A stretch of DNA of 5,640 bases. Source: Clostridia bacterium. GTDB taxonomy: Bacteria; Bacillota; Clostridia; UBA1381. The position numbers and the translations under genes are program-made. The notes beneath the pieces were generated by a model, which did not search any database, was not told the origin of the DNA, and saw only the letters and a list, made by a program, of their open reading frames with translations. Of the stretch, positions 1-5,368 are shown piece after piece. The stretch is taken from NCBI GenBank assembly GCA_900770405.1, contig CAAGKL010000221.1, positions 1 to 5,640 on the forward strand, given 5' to 3'. Within the stretch, counting starts at the first letter, position 1; every line of letters begins with the position of its first letter.

Positions 1-435
1 ATCACCGGCTGCGGCACCGGCGAGGGTGCAATGCTCGCGTGCAACGCGTTCCCGGGCGTACTCTGCGGTCACGTTGTTGACCCGACCGACGCTTACCAGT
101 TCACCCAGGTGAACAACGGCAACGCAATCGCTCTTCCCTTCGCAAAGGGCTGGGGCTGGGGCGCGGAGCTCAACCTGCAGTACGTGTTCGAGAAGCTCTT
201 TGTTGAGGAATGGGGCGGCGGCTACCCGAAGGAGCGCGCAGTTCCCGAGCAGAGAAATGCGAAGATTTTGAACGAGGTTAAGAAGGTTACCCACCGCGAT
301 ATGCTCGACATTCTGCCCGAGCTCGACCGTGATCTGGTTCGCGGCGCGTTCGCCGGCGAGAAATTCAGCGAGCTCTTCTTCGCTAACTGCAAGTGCGATA
401 AGATGGCGGCTCTGGTTAAGGAGCTCATTGGCTAA
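1..435 (+). CDS. RpiB/LacA/LacB-family sugar (phosphate) isomerase, C-terminal part
   Basis: The gene runs in from the left edge; 144 residues are visible and the N-terminal roughly 70 are missing. The first visible residues, ITGCGTGEGAML, match the RpiB-family active-site loop (CGTG, catalytic cysteine at visible residue 4). The following segment with PGVLCGH and NNGNAIALP corresponds to the family's second active-site and substrate-binding region. The long C-terminal extension, which includes GGGYPKER and PEQRNAKILNEVK, is absent from the short ribose-5-phosphate isomerase B. It is typical of the roughly 210-residue branch found in Firmicutes. Some members of that branch (DhuI type) isomerise 4-deoxy-L-threo-5-hexosulose uronate, made from pectin or glycosaminoglycans; others act on pentose or tetrose phosphates. 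The family call is firm and the substrate is inferred. A strong terminator follows 28 bases after the stop. The gene is convergent with ilvA. Confidence 0.85.
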   Translation: MTGCGTGEGAMLACNAFPGVLCGHVVDPTDAYQFTQVNNGNAIALPFAKGWGWGAELNLQYVFEKLFVEEWGGGYPKERAVPEQRNAKILNEVKKVTHRDMLDILPELDRDLVRGAFAGEKFSELFFANCKCDKMAALVKELIG

Positions 436-463
436 GGCGACAAACGTTGGATTTTAACTGCAC

Positions 464-498
464 AATAAAACCGCTGTATCACAGCGGTTTTATTTATT
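464..498 (+). terminator. Rho-independent terminator of the isomerase gene
   Basis: A perfect 14-bp inverted repeat (464-477 pairing with 481-494, core AACCGCTGT/ACAGCGGTT) has a 3-nt loop. The T-rich 3' arm continues into TTTATTTATT. It starts 28 bases after the stop codon at 433-435. The A-rich 5' flank means it could also act on transcripts from the other strand. Confidence 0.9.
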
Positions 499-591
499 GT
501 CCGAAACTGCCTTTTACGCGGAAATTCGCAAGAAAGATGCTTTTTAAGCGCCTTGTTGAGCGGCGGCATTTTCCGGCAGGTGTTTTTTGCA

Positions 592-624
592 CAAAAAGAG
601 GTGCAGCAAAAACTGCACCTCTTT
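592..624 (-). terminator. Rho-independent terminator of ilvA
   Basis: Read on the minus strand, AAAGAGGTGCAG (624-613) pairs perfectly with CTGCACCTCTTT (606-595) across a 6-nt loop. The 3' arm runs into a short T tract before GTGC. It lies 22 bases beyond the ilvA stop codon and insulates ilvA from the convergent isomerase gene. The stretch between this hairpin and the terminator at 464-498 shows no gene. Confidence 0.85.
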
Positions 625-646
625 GAAATTTTCCTTGCATCCCGCG

Positions 647-1864
647 CTATTCAAGCACAATATCATACCCGTGCTTCTTCAGCGCGCGCAGCACCTTTGC
701 GCCGTGCTCCTCGCCGCCGACATCGCACCCGATATGTATAATAACCTCGTTCGGATTCAAATCCGCATCCACGCGGTCATACTGCACCATAACGATATTC
801 GCGCCGGTGTCCGCCATAACCTTCGCCAAATCGACCAGGCTGCCCGGCTTATCGTGCAGCGTCGTCTTGAATTTCAGACGGCGGCGCCTTGTCGCAAGAC
901 CGAGCTCGATGATGCGGTGAACAAAGCTCACGTCAATATTACCGCCCGACATAACGCAAACCGCCTTTTTGCCGATAAGGTCGATTTTTCCGTTCAGCGC
1001 CGCCGCAAGCGGTGTCGCACCCGCCGGCTCGACAATCTGCTTTGTGCGCTCCATCAGCATCAGTATTGCCGCCGAGATTTCCGCGTCCGACACCGTCACA
1101 ACATCGTCGGCGTAGCGGTTTATCAGCTCCATCGTGATTTTGCCCGGCGCTTTTACCGCGATTCCGTCGGCAATCGTCGAAACCGTGTCGCAGGTGATGT
1201 CCTTGCCCTCGCGGAAAGAGCGGCTGATCGGGCACGCGCCCTCCGCCTGGACGCCGATGACCTTGACGCGCGGGTTGATTTTCTTGATGCACGCCGCAAC
1301 GCCCGCAAGCAGCCCGCCGCCGCCTGCCGGTACAATCACAACGTCAACCGTCGGTAAATCCTGCAAAATCTCAAAGCCGAGCGTGCCCTGTCCGGCGATG
1401 ACCTCGGGGTCATCGAACGGATGCAAAAATGTCGCGCCCTCATTCTGCTGAATTTCAAGCGCCTTCGCGTACGCATCGTCATAGCAGTCACCGCACAAAA
1501 CAACCTTCGCGCCGTAGCTCTCGGTCGCCTGCACCTTCGCAATCGGCGCAGCCTTCGGCATCACGATGGTTGCCGGAATCCCGTGCACATGCGCCGCGTA
1601 CGCCACGCCCTGGGCGTGATTGCCCGCCGACGACGCAACCACCGACTTCACCTCGCCGCGCTCGGCAAGCGCCGCGATTTTATTCGACGCGCCGCGAATT
1701 TTGAACGAGCCGGTTTTCTGCTGATTTTCATATTTCAGGTAAATATCCGCCCCGCAAAGCTCGGAAAAAGTCTTTGACCTCTCCAGCGCCGTGCGGTGAA
1801 TTGTCGGCTTGAGCCGCTTGGCGGCAAGTTCGATTTCTTTGAGCTCCAGATCCAATTTTACCAT
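647..1864 (-). CDS. ilvA: Threonine ammonia-lyase (threonine dehydratase), ACT-domain medium form
   Basis: This PLP-dependent enzyme deaminates L-threonine to 2-oxobutanoate, the first committed step to isoleucine, in the cytoplasm. The 405-residue product has the fold-type II PLP domain at about 1-325. The PLP lysine lies in TGSFKIRGA (Lys55), with SSAGNHAQG at 78-86, the phosphate-binding glycine loop PAGGGGLLAG at 179-188 and SGGNID at 306-311. A single C-terminal ACT domain follows (about 328-405, with HDKPGSL at its start), the likely site of allosteric control. Length and layout match the medium-form family (TIGR01127-like). The assigned ATG sits only one base after AAAGGA, which is unusually tight. 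A TTG at codon 4 would lie about 9 bases from the same site, so the true start could be 1855. The isoleucine-codon leader upstream argues for a biosynthetic role. The gene has its own promoter, and read-through from hydF is possible because no strong terminator separates them. Confidence 0.95.
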   Translation of the reverse strand: MVKLDLELKEIELAAKRLKPTIHRTALERSKTFSELCGADIYLKYENQQKTGSFKIRGASNKIAALAERGEVKSVVASSAGNHAQGVAYAAHVHGIPATIVMPKAAPIAKVQATESYGAKVVLCGDCYDDAYAKALEIQQNEGATFLHPFDDPEVIAGQGTLGFEILQDLPTVDVVIVPAGGGGLLAGVAACIKKINPRVKVIGVQAEGACPISRSFREGKDITCDTVSTIADGIAVKAPGKITMELINRYADDVVTVSDAEISAAILMLMERTKQIVEPAGATPLAAALNGKIDLIGKKAVCVMSGGNIDVSFVHRIIELGLATRRRRLKFKTTLHDKPGSLVDLAKVMADTGANIVMVQYDRVDADLNPNEVIIHIGCDVGGEEHGAKVLRALKKHGYDIVLE

Positions 1865-1877
1865 TCCTTTCGTTAAT

Positions 1878-1902
1878 AAAAAAGCCTGCGGCGTGCGCAG
1901 GC
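1878..1902 (-). terminator. Attenuator terminator in the ilvA leader
   Basis: On the minus strand GCCTGCG (1902-1896), a 5-nt loop and CGCAGGC (1890-1884) form a 7-bp GC-rich stem, followed directly by six T (1883-1878). It lies between the leader-peptide stop and the ilvA start, so it would end transcription before ilvA unless it is prevented from folding. Its position after an Ile-rich leader ORF identifies it as the attenuator. It could also stop read-through from hydF. Confidence 0.88.
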
Positions 1903-1925
1903 AGTGTGTTTATATCAATAAACCG

Positions 1926-2012
1926 TCATACCCGAGCAGGCAAATTCACGCTGTCATTAATAATGACAGCGCTGATAATAATTATTGCGCCGGGCAAACG
2001 ATTGGTTTTCAT
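1926..2012 (-). CDS. Isoleucine-rich leader peptide of the ilvA attenuator
   Basis: This small ORF of 28 codons starts with ATG and ends with TGA. It is preceded by a Shine-Dalgarno CGGAG (2023-2019) with 6 bases to the start. Residues 10-18 read IIIISAVII, so six of nine consecutive codons are isoleucine, drawn from all three Ile codons (ATA, ATT, ATC). Valine codons also occur at 16, 22 and 28. The peptide starts MKTNRLPGA and ends NLPARV. A peptide so rich in the pathway's end product, ahead of a U-tailed terminator and the first gene of isoleucine synthesis, is the hallmark of a regulatory leader like those of enterobacterial ilv operons. Its role would be the act of translation: ribosomes stall on Ile codons when charged Ile-tRNA is scarce. 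No homologous peptide is recognised by sequence; the assignment rests on composition and context. Confidence 0.85.
   Translation of the reverse strand: MKTNRLPGAIIIISAVIINDSVNLPARV
1949..1971 (-). promoter_or_regulatory. Leader hairpin overlapping the Ile-rich codons
   Basis: A perfect inverted repeat with 11-base arms around a single central base (CGCTGTCATTA / TAATGACAGCG on the minus strand) covers leader codons 14-22, from Ser-Ala-Val-Ile-Ile into Asn-Asp-Ser-Val. The innermost bases would form the loop. A ribosome stalled on the Ile codons would mask or melt its 5' arm, so this is the natural candidate for the pause/protector (1:2) hairpin of the attenuator. Confidence 0.7.
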
Positions 2013-2061
2013 AATATTCTCCGTTTCGGCGGCAAGCAGCACGCCTTAAAGTTTTTTCTAT

Positions 2062-2090
2062 ATAATACTCCTTTTTTCCGCAAATGTCAA
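2062..2090 (-). promoter_or_regulatory. Promoter of ilvA (sigma-70/SigA type)
   Basis: On the minus strand TTGACA (2090-2085) and TATTAT (2067-2062) are separated by exactly 17 bases, close to the housekeeping consensus. Transcription would start near 2055, about 45 bases before the leader-peptide start. The -35 box begins only 9 bases after the hydF stop codon, so ilvA has its own transcript. Confidence 0.88.
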
Positions 2091-2099
2091 GGGCTTTTT

Positions 2100-3281
2100 T
2101 CAAAATTTGCCCGAAAACGGCTCAAGACTGCGCGCCAAAATCCCGTTCATATGCGCAATCAGCACACCGTAGTTGACAATCGGCACGCCGGCGGCGCGGC
2201 ATTTCGCGATGCGGTAGTGCATTTCGCGCTCATTGAGCATACAGCCGCCGCAGTGCACCACGAGCGCATAATCTCCCGGCTCTGCCGGAAATTCCCCGCC
2301 CGAGGTGAACTCGAATTTGAAACTTTTGCCGGTATGCGCCGCAATCCAGCGCGGCAGCTTGACCGTGCCGATGTCGTCGCATTGGCGGTGGTGCGTGCAG
2401 CCCTCGCATATGAGCACCCGCGCGCCGTTGGGAATATTTTCGAGCGCAGCCGCTCCGTCGGCAAGCGTGCGCAAATCGCCCTTCAGGCGCGCCATTATTA
2501 TCGAAAAGGACGTGAGCGGCACATCGGCAGGGACGATTTTCGACACCTCGCCGAACGCCTGCGAGTCGGTTATGACCAGCCGCGGCGGGCTTTTCAAAAG
2601 CGCGAGCGTGTCCGCCAGCTCCGTATCGCGACAGACCGTTGCCACAGCGCCGTTATCGAGCACATCGCGCAGCACGAGCTGCTGCGGCAATATCAGCCGC
2701 CCTTTCGGCGCGGCGGAATCAATCGGCACGACCAGCACCACGCTGTCGCCCGCCGACAGAATATCGCCGACAATCGGCTTATCGCCGCCCGCCGGAAGCA
2801 AATGCGCCAGCCGCTCCTTCAGCTCAAAAATCCCCTCACCGGTTTTCGCCGACACGCAGACAGCATCACCGCCCTGCGGGGCGTTTTTGATAATATCCGA
2901 CTTATTGAAAACGACGAGATACGGCACGGCACGCAGCTTAATCTCGGCGATGAGCTCCCGCTCGCAGGCGGTCAGCTCACCGGCACAGACCACGAGCGCA
3001 AGGTCGGCGCGGCGCAGCACCTGATACGCCTTTTCGATGCGCAGCTCCCCCAGCTCGCCGACATCGTCCAGCCCCGGCGTATCGATAATCTCCACCGGCC
3101 CGAGCGGTAAAAGCTCCATCGCCTTTGACACCGGGTCGGTCGTCGTGCCCGCAACGTCGGACACAATCGCGAGCTGCTGCCCGCAAATCGCGTTGATAAT
3201 GCTGGATTTTCCGGCATTTCGCCGCCCGAAAATCCCGATGTGTATTCTCCCGCCCTTCGGCGTCTCATTCATTCCTGCCAC
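2100..3281 (-). CDS. hydF: [FeFe]-hydrogenase H-cluster maturation GTPase HydF
   Basis: HydF is the scaffold GTPase that, with HydE and HydG, assembles the two-iron subcluster and delivers it to apo-hydrogenase in the cytoplasm. Numbering from GTG at 3281 (393 residues), the N-terminal GTPase domain has the P-loop GRRNAGKS (19-26), switch-I GTTTDP (45-50), DTPG (67-70), NKSD (126-129) and SAKTG (144-148). The C-terminal domain has the HydF cluster ligands C295-T-H297, then 45 residues later H343-C344-GG-C347, which fits the family's CxHx(44-53)HCxxC pattern. EGCTHH and DDIGTVKLP are also characteristic. GTG at 3281 is chosen because AAGGGGG lies 7 bases upstream. An ATG at 3272 is possible, and a TTG at 3299 is less likely. 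Neither hydE, hydG nor a hydrogenase is in the window. The gene has its own promoter. Confidence 0.95.
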   Translation of the reverse strand: MAGMNETPKGGRIHIGIFGRRNAGKSSIINAICGQQLAIVSDVAGTTTDPVSKAMELLPLGPVEIIDTPGLDDVGELGELRIEKAYQVLRRADLALVVCAGELTACERELIAEIKLRAVPYLVVFNKSDIIKNAPQGGDAVCVSAKTGEGIFELKERLAHLLPAGGDKPIVGDILSAGDSVVLVVPIDSAAPKGRLILPQQLVLRDVLDNGAVATVCRDTELADTLALLKSPPRLVITDSQAFGEVSKIVPADVPLTSFSIIMARLKGDLRTLADGAAALENIPNGARVLICEGCTHHRQCDDIGTVKLPRWIAAHTGKSFKFEFTSGGEFPAEPGDYALVVHCGGCMLNEREMHYRIAKCRAAGVPIVNYGVLIAHMNGILARSLEPFSGKF

Positions 3282-3318
3282 AAAAATTCCCCCTTGCAAA
3301 GCCTTGTCTATACCTCAT

Positions 3319-3347
3319 ATTTTAGCACCGTTCGCGCCGCAGGTCAA
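3319..3347 (-). promoter_or_regulatory. Promoter of hydF (sigma-70/SigA type)
   Basis: On the minus strand TTGACC (3347-3342) and TAAAAT (3324-3319) are separated by 17 bases. The predicted start near 3312 leaves a leader of about 30 bases before GTG 3281. The -35 box begins immediately after the T tract of the uxuA terminator, which separates the two transcription units cleanly. Confidence 0.82.
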
Positions 3348-3348
3348 C

Positions 3349-3386
3349 AAAAAAGGACGCAAAATTTCAATTTTTGCGCCTTTTTT
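3349..3386 (-). terminator. Rho-independent terminator of the epimerase-uxuA operon
   Basis: On the minus strand A6-GGCGCAAAA (3386-3372) pairs with TTTTGCGTCC-T6 (3364-3349). The stem has about 15 bp, one bulged base and a 7-nt loop, and it ends in six T. It begins 2 bases after the uxuA stop codon. A and T tracts on both sides make it potentially bidirectional. Confidence 0.88.
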
Positions 3387-3388
3387 AT

Positions 3389-4462
3389 TTATCGGTTCTG
3401 CTTGTCGATTGCCTCCCAGAGCCCGTTTATGTACGCAATCCCGAGCGCGCGGTCATAGAGTCCGTAGCCGGGGCGCGCCTGCTCGTTCCAGATCATTCTG
3501 CCGTGGTCGGGGCGGATATAGCCGTCGAAGCCGACGTCGTAGTACGCCTTCATCATCTCGTACAGGTCGAGCGAGCCGTCCGAGGACAGGTGCGAGCTTT
3601 CGTGGAAATTCCGCTCGCCGAAGAATTTGATGTTGCGCACATGGGCGAACGGGATTTTGCCCATCGCACCGAAGTGGCGGATAAGCTCGGGGATATTGTT
3701 GTTTTTGTTCGCGCCGAGCGAGCCCGAGCAAAGCGTGATGCCGTTCGATGGGCTGTCGACAAGCCCGACCAAGCGGTCAAGATTCTCGCGGCAGGTCACG
3801 ATGCGCGGCAAGCCGTATACGCTCCAGGGGGGATCATCGGGGTGGATTGCCATTTTGATACCGTATTTTTCGCAGGTCGGGATAATCCCCTCGAGGAAAT
3901 ATTTCAGATTGTCGAACAGCTTTTCCTCGTCTATGCCGCGGTATTGCTCCAGAACGCTCTCGAGCTCCGCGAGCCGCTCCGGCTCCCAGCCGGGCAGCGT
4001 GAAGCCCTTTGAGTTCTTGTCGACGCTGCGAACCAGGTCGACCGGGTCGGAATTTTTGACCTTTTCGTCGATGTAGCAGAGCGCATTCGAGCCGTCGGGC
4101 AGGGGGTATGCAAGGTCGGAGCGCAGCCAATCGAACACCGGCATAAAATTGTAGCAGATGACCTTTACGCCCGCCTCAGCGAGATTTTTGATGCAAATAT
4201 TGTAATTTTCGATGTATTTGTCGCGCGTCGGCAGCCCGAGCTTGATGTCCTCGTGCACGTTCACGCTCTCGATTACCTCGAGCTCAAGCCCGGCGTCGTT
4301 GACCTCTTTTTTCAGCGCGCCGATGCGCTCTTTTGTCCAGACCTCGCCGACCGGCACGTCAAAAAGTGCGCCGACAACGCCCGAAACGCCCGGTATCTGG
4401 CGGATTTGCGACAGTGTGACCGAGTCGCTGTCCGCGCCGTACCACCTGAATGTCATTTTCAT
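3389..4462 (-). CDS. uxuA: D-mannonate dehydratase
   Basis: UxuA dehydrates D-mannonate to 2-keto-3-deoxy-D-gluconate (EC 4.2.1.8) in glucuronate/hexuronate catabolism. It is a cytoplasmic, divalent-metal-dependent TIM-barrel enzyme. The 357-residue product is typical in length and complete. It starts MKMTFRWYG. The metal-site and catalytic segments are visible: HPDDPP (His207), LCSGSLG (Cys245), FAHVRN (His274), and RPDHGRM (Asp319-His320) followed by PGYGLYDRALG, which carries the family's catalytic tyrosine. YNFMPVFDW at 104-112 is also characteristic. An AAGGAGG Shine-Dalgarno (4480-4474) shares its first base with the stop codon of the upstream gene. The spacing of 11 bases is slightly long. 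With only 17 bases between the genes, translation is probably coupled. A terminator follows at once. The usual partners uxuB (fructuronate reductase) and uxaC are not in the window. Confidence 0.96.
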   Translation of the reverse strand: MKMTFRWYGADSDSVTLSQIRQIPGVSGVVGALFDVPVGEVWTKERIGALKKEVNDAGLELEVIESVNVHEDIKLGLPTRDKYIENYNICIKNLAEAGVKVICYNFMPVFDWLRSDLAYPLPDGSNALCYIDEKVKNSDPVDLVRSVDKNSKGFTLPGWEPERLAELESVLEQYRGIDEEKLFDNLKYFLEGIIPTCEKYGIKMAIHPDDPPWSVYGLPRIVTCRENLDRLVGLVDSPSNGITLCSGSLGANKNNNIPELIRHFGAMGKIPFAHVRNIKFFGERNFHESSHLSSDGSLDLYEMMKAYYDVGFDGYIRPDHGRMIWNEQARPGYGLYDRALGIAYINGLWEAIDKQNR

Positions 4463-4479
4463 CGTTGAAATTTCCTCCT

Positions 4480-5241
4480 TTAATTAAAGCCGAGCTTTGT
4501 GAGATTTTTATAGCTTATTTCAAGGCTGTCGACCGGGTCTGCGGGGCAGATGTCCTGCTCAACCGCGGCGGCAAGCACACCCGCCTCGTCACAGGCGGCG
4601 ATGATTTCGTTCCAGTCGAGATTCCCCTCGCCGACCTCGCCGAATTTTGCCTCATTTTTGACGATTTTCAAATCCTTGAAGTGCACAACCTTTGCACGCT
4701 TGCCGATTTTGCGGATAAATTCCGCGGGGTTCTGCCCGCCGTAGGCGAGCCAGTAAACATCGACGATAAAGCCGAACTCGCCCCCCTCGAGCATATAGTT
4801 CATTATGTACCTGCCCTCAACCTTGGCAAACTCCGAGGCGTGGTTGTGGTAGCAGAAGCTGATGCCCGCCTTTGCAAGCTCGCGCGAAAAGCCGTTCAGC
4901 TTCGCAATCTCGGCGCGCACCTCGTCCGCGGTCGTCATATCCATAAACGCCGAATCCATACCCAGCCCTGCAATGTCGCAGCCGAGCTTTTTGTGGAAAT
5001 CAATCATTTCGCCCATACGCTCCGCGTAGTCCGCGCCGCCCTTGTGCGTGCAGATTATGCCCATACCGTGCGCATCGCAGATACGGCGGATTTCCTCGGG
5101 GGCGATGTCACCGATGCCGGAAATCTGCACCTGCTTGTAGCCGATTTTCTCCAGCCGCGCAAGCGTTGCGTCAAGCCCCGCCGCATCGCGGCACAAATCG
5201 CGCACCGTGAAAAGTTGTGCGCCGATTCTTCTGTCCATCAT
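4480..5241 (-). CDS. Sugar isomerase/epimerase, xylose-isomerase-like TIM barrel
   Basis: The 253-residue product belongs to the AP-endonuclease-2/xylose-isomerase-like superfamily, whose members use one divalent metal in an (alpha/beta)8 barrel to isomerise or epimerise sugars and related polyols. Numbering from ATG 5241, visible motifs are IGAQLFTVRD near the N-terminus, CYHNHASEF (130-138, with a likely acid at Glu137), FIVDVYW (Asp161, probable metal ligand), VVHFKDLK (His187), GEGNLDW (204-210) and VEQD (Glu228, probable metal ligand). The substrate cannot be read from the sequence. Direct coupling to uxuA (17-base gap) suggests a hexuronate, aldonate or related sugar acid. ATG 5241 is chosen because an AAGAAGTGA-like ribosome site precedes it. 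A GTG at 5250 (256 residues) and an ATG at 5238 are alternatives. It is the first gene of the operon. Confidence 0.85.
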   Translation of the reverse strand: MMDRRIGAQLFTVRDLCRDAAGLDATLARLEKIGYKQVQISGIGDIAPEEIRRICDAHGMGIICTHKGGADYAERMGEMIDFHKKLGCDIAGLGMDSAFMDMTTADEVRAEIAKLNGFSRELAKAGISFCYHNHASEFAKVEGRYIMNYMLEGGEFGFIVDVYWLAYGGQNPAEFIRKIGKRAKVVHFKDLKIVKNEAKFGEVGEGNLDWNEIIAACDEAGVLAAAVEQDICPADPVDSLEISYKNLTKLGFN

Positions 5242-5257
5242 TGTAATCACTTCTTTT

Positions 5258-5365
5258 CAGTTATTTGCATTTTTTATGTCAAATTATTTTTGAAAAACAT
5301 AATTTGCATTATTCCGCGCTCTGTTCGGCAAATTATCCATTTGCCGCAATTTGCGTTTTTTATGT
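5258..5365 (-). promoter_or_regulatory. Candidate operator/promoter region of the epimerase-uxuA operon
   Basis: This AT-rich stretch directly upstream of the operon holds several copies of GCAAAT/ATTTGC. There is a perfect 8-bp inverted repeat CGGCAAAT-5-ATTTGCCG (5326-5346), an 11-base palindrome-like CGCAATTTGCG (5345-5355), and two direct ATTTGCAT octamers (5263-5270 and 5302-5309). A 17-base segment ATTTGCRTTTTTTATGT occurs at 5263-5279 and 5349-5365 with one difference. A TTGACA lies at 5282-5277 (minus) but has no good -10 box at the proper distance. I see no fully convincing promoter, which would fit an activator-dependent one. The regulatory role is inferred from the repeated motif and position. 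Confidence 0.5.
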
Positions 5366-5368
5366 ACT

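Noticed and set aside
587..1357. A 256-codon open frame on the plus strand, plus other overlapping frames inside ilvA
   Set aside because: These are shadows of ilvA with Arg-rich, low-complexity translations. This one starts inside the ilvA terminator.
1865..2062. T-box riboswitch ahead of ilvA
   Set aside because: No T-box consensus (AGGGTGGNACCGCG-like) or long multi-stem leader is visible. The leader is short and contains an Ile-rich ORF instead.
1809..3110. A 433-codon open frame on the plus strand, the longest in the window
   Set aside because: It lies antisense across hydF and the ilvA leader. Its translation is rich in Arg/His with no recognisable domain, while the minus strand encodes clear HydF and IlvA motifs. 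Long antisense frames are common where third positions are GC-rich.
3282..3299. An upstream TTG start that would lengthen HydF by six residues
   Set aside because: The AAGGGGG ribosome site lies inside that extension and is correctly spaced for GTG at 3281, so the TTG start would place the ribosome site within the coding sequence.
5249..5282. TTGACA at 5282-5277 as a complete housekeeping promoter for the epimerase-uxuA operon
   Set aside because: The hexamer 17 bases downstream is TGAAAA, a poor -10 box that would overlap the ribosome binding region, leaving almost no leader.
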